Shown: positions 63,554 to 64,000 of the stretch, piece after piece
How positions within the stretch are numbered: position 1 is the stretch's first letter
Layout: the number at the start of each line of letters is the position of its first letter
Assembly (NCBI GenBank): GCA_025056155.1
Contig: JANWWL010000006.1
Location: forward strand, 62,001-126,000
DNA from: Sphingomonadaceae bacterium
GTDB lineage: Bacteria > Pseudomonadota > Alphaproteobacteria > Sphingomonadales > Sphingomonadaceae
DNA: 64,000 nucleotides
Reading direction: 5' to 3'
Translations under genes and position numbers: made by a program
Notes under the pieces: generated by a model
Seen by the model: only the letters and a program-made list of their open reading frames with translations
What the model was told of the DNA's origin: nothing
The model's database searches: none

Positions 63554-64000
63554 TCAGGCCAGCAACTCGAGGAAACGCGCGGCCGCCAGGAACGCCGCCT
63601 GCCGGTCAGCCCGCCACCGGGCGGCCTCGGCATCCTCGCCCCAGCGTTCGGCCTGGTAGGTCTCGTCAAGCTGGGCGGCCGCGAAGGCCGCCGCCGGCGC
63701 GAGCGCCTGGCCGGCCACCGCCAGCGCCAGGACCACCGAGCCCGACAGCCGGGTCAAGGGATCGAGGGCCGCCAGCCGGAAGGGGCCCAAGCCCTCGAGG
63801 TGGCAGCGCACGGCCGCGAGCGTGGCCGCGGGCTGGGTGACGGGCATCAGCCCCTCGCCCCGCACGAACGCAACGCCAAGGGCGCTCTCCACCCAGCGCA
63901 AGGGCGGCTCCCAGGCCGCCTCCTGCCGGGCCCTCAGGCTGGGCGGCGCTTCGGCCCGGTGGCAGGTGAGGTCGGCCTCGGCATAGGCGGCGAGCGCGCC
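63554..64000 (-). CDS. ATP12-type F1-ATPase assembly chaperone, 5' part outside window
   Basis: The frame is open from 64000 to the stop at 63554, and the visible 148 residues read YAEADLTCHRAEAPPSLRARQEAAWEPPLRWVESALG..FV, then GLGPFRLAALDPLTRLSGSVVLALAVAGQALAPAAAFAAAQLDETYQAERWGEDAEAARWR (partly quoted). This is the C-terminal domain of ATP12, which binds the F1 alpha subunit during ATP synthase assembly and is found in mitochondria and alphaproteobacteria. The track ORF begins at an internal ATG; the real start lies beyond the window edge. Confidence 0.92.
   Translation of the reverse strand, partial: GALAAYAEADLTCHRAEAPPSLRARQEAAWEPPLRWVESALGVAFVRGEGLMPVTQPAATLAAVRCHLEGLGPFRLAALDPLTRLSGSVVLALAVAGQALAPAAAFAAAQLDETYQAERWGEDAEAARWRADRQAAFLAAARFLELLA

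Overview
The window is chromosomal DNA of a very GC-rich bacterium (roughly 70% GC by eye, with G or C at almost every third codon position). The gene set is alphaproteobacterial: an ATP12-type F1-ATPase chaperone, a YlxR protein with an L7Ae-like tail, the rpiB-glyA-nrdR and rimP-nusA-ylxR-infB-rbfA blocks, a bacterial phenylalanine hydroxylase, and a protease with a PEP-S-T-W-A C-terminal sorting tail of the kind common in sphingomonads. With a large TonB-dependent receptor and several secreted peptidases, a sphingomonad-like host (Sphingomonadales in the broad sense) is my best guess; family-level placement is not certain. There are no insertion sequences, phage genes, CRISPR arrays or rRNA genes. 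One tRNA gene (tRNA-Leu, GAG) is present.

Layout. 1-2 kb: 3' part of an oligopeptidase B gene, then a poorly understood 550-bp stretch with a possible small membrane protein. 2-5.4 kb (minus): a tightly overlapping four-gene operon of two CE4-fold amidohydrolases, an alpha/beta hydrolase and a TPR protein. 5.5-7.7 kb (minus): nrdR, glyA, rpiB. 7.8-9.1 kb: SIMPL-domain protein and a divergent MntP-like pump. 9.3-14.8 kb (plus): RND efflux pair and a DUF445 membrane protein, followed by a candidate small RNA with a strong intrinsic terminator. 15-17.2 kb: divergent SDR and MFS genes. 17.1-23.3 kb (minus): the nusA-infB translation operon. 23.5-25.5 kb (plus): hisG (short form) and hisD. 25.4-30.2 kb (minus): a beta-lactamase-like hydrolase, a patatin-like protein and a 2-hydroxyacid dehydrogenase. 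30.2-36.4 kb (plus): SH3, GGDEF and Trp-rich cell-envelope proteins, then the four-gene Anbu cluster (ATP-grasp, alpha-E, transglutaminase, Anbu protease). 36.4-37.5 kb (minus): acyl-CoA dehydrogenase. 37.6-43.2 kb (plus): rpmH-rnpA-yidD-yidC-engB, then a nitronate monooxygenase-like flavoprotein and phhA. 43.4-45.3 kb (minus): methyltransferase and M19 dipeptidase. 45.3-54.2 kb (plus): zinc alcohol dehydrogenase, kinase fusion, acs, PEP-CTERM trypsin-like protease and TonB-dependent receptor. 54.4-55.2 kb (minus): tRNA-Leu and an SRAP DNA-crosslink sensor. 55.2-63.4 kb (plus): DPP-IV-like peptidase, a TelA/XpaC-like pair, a fused M16 peptidase, a small secreted protein and an enoyl-CoA hydratase. 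The window ends inside an atp12-like gene on the minus strand.

How it fits together. Much of the window is core machinery in conserved order. The accessory theme is protein and peptide use plus envelope maintenance: oligopeptidase B, DPP-IV-like, M16, M19 and trypsin-like peptidases, a TonB receptor, phenylalanine hydroxylase, branched-chain-type acyl-CoA dehydrogenase, enoyl-CoA hydratase and acetyl-CoA synthetase suggest a heterotroph that degrades protein and amino acids. The most interesting elements are the Anbu cluster, a candidate sRNA at 14.85 kb, a pair of palindromes resembling PhaR sites at 62.2 kb, and the paired CE4-like enzymes that lack the usual metal ligands. Starts were chosen from ATGA/GTGA overlaps and Shine-Dalgarno matches where visible. 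Promoters are read by eye.
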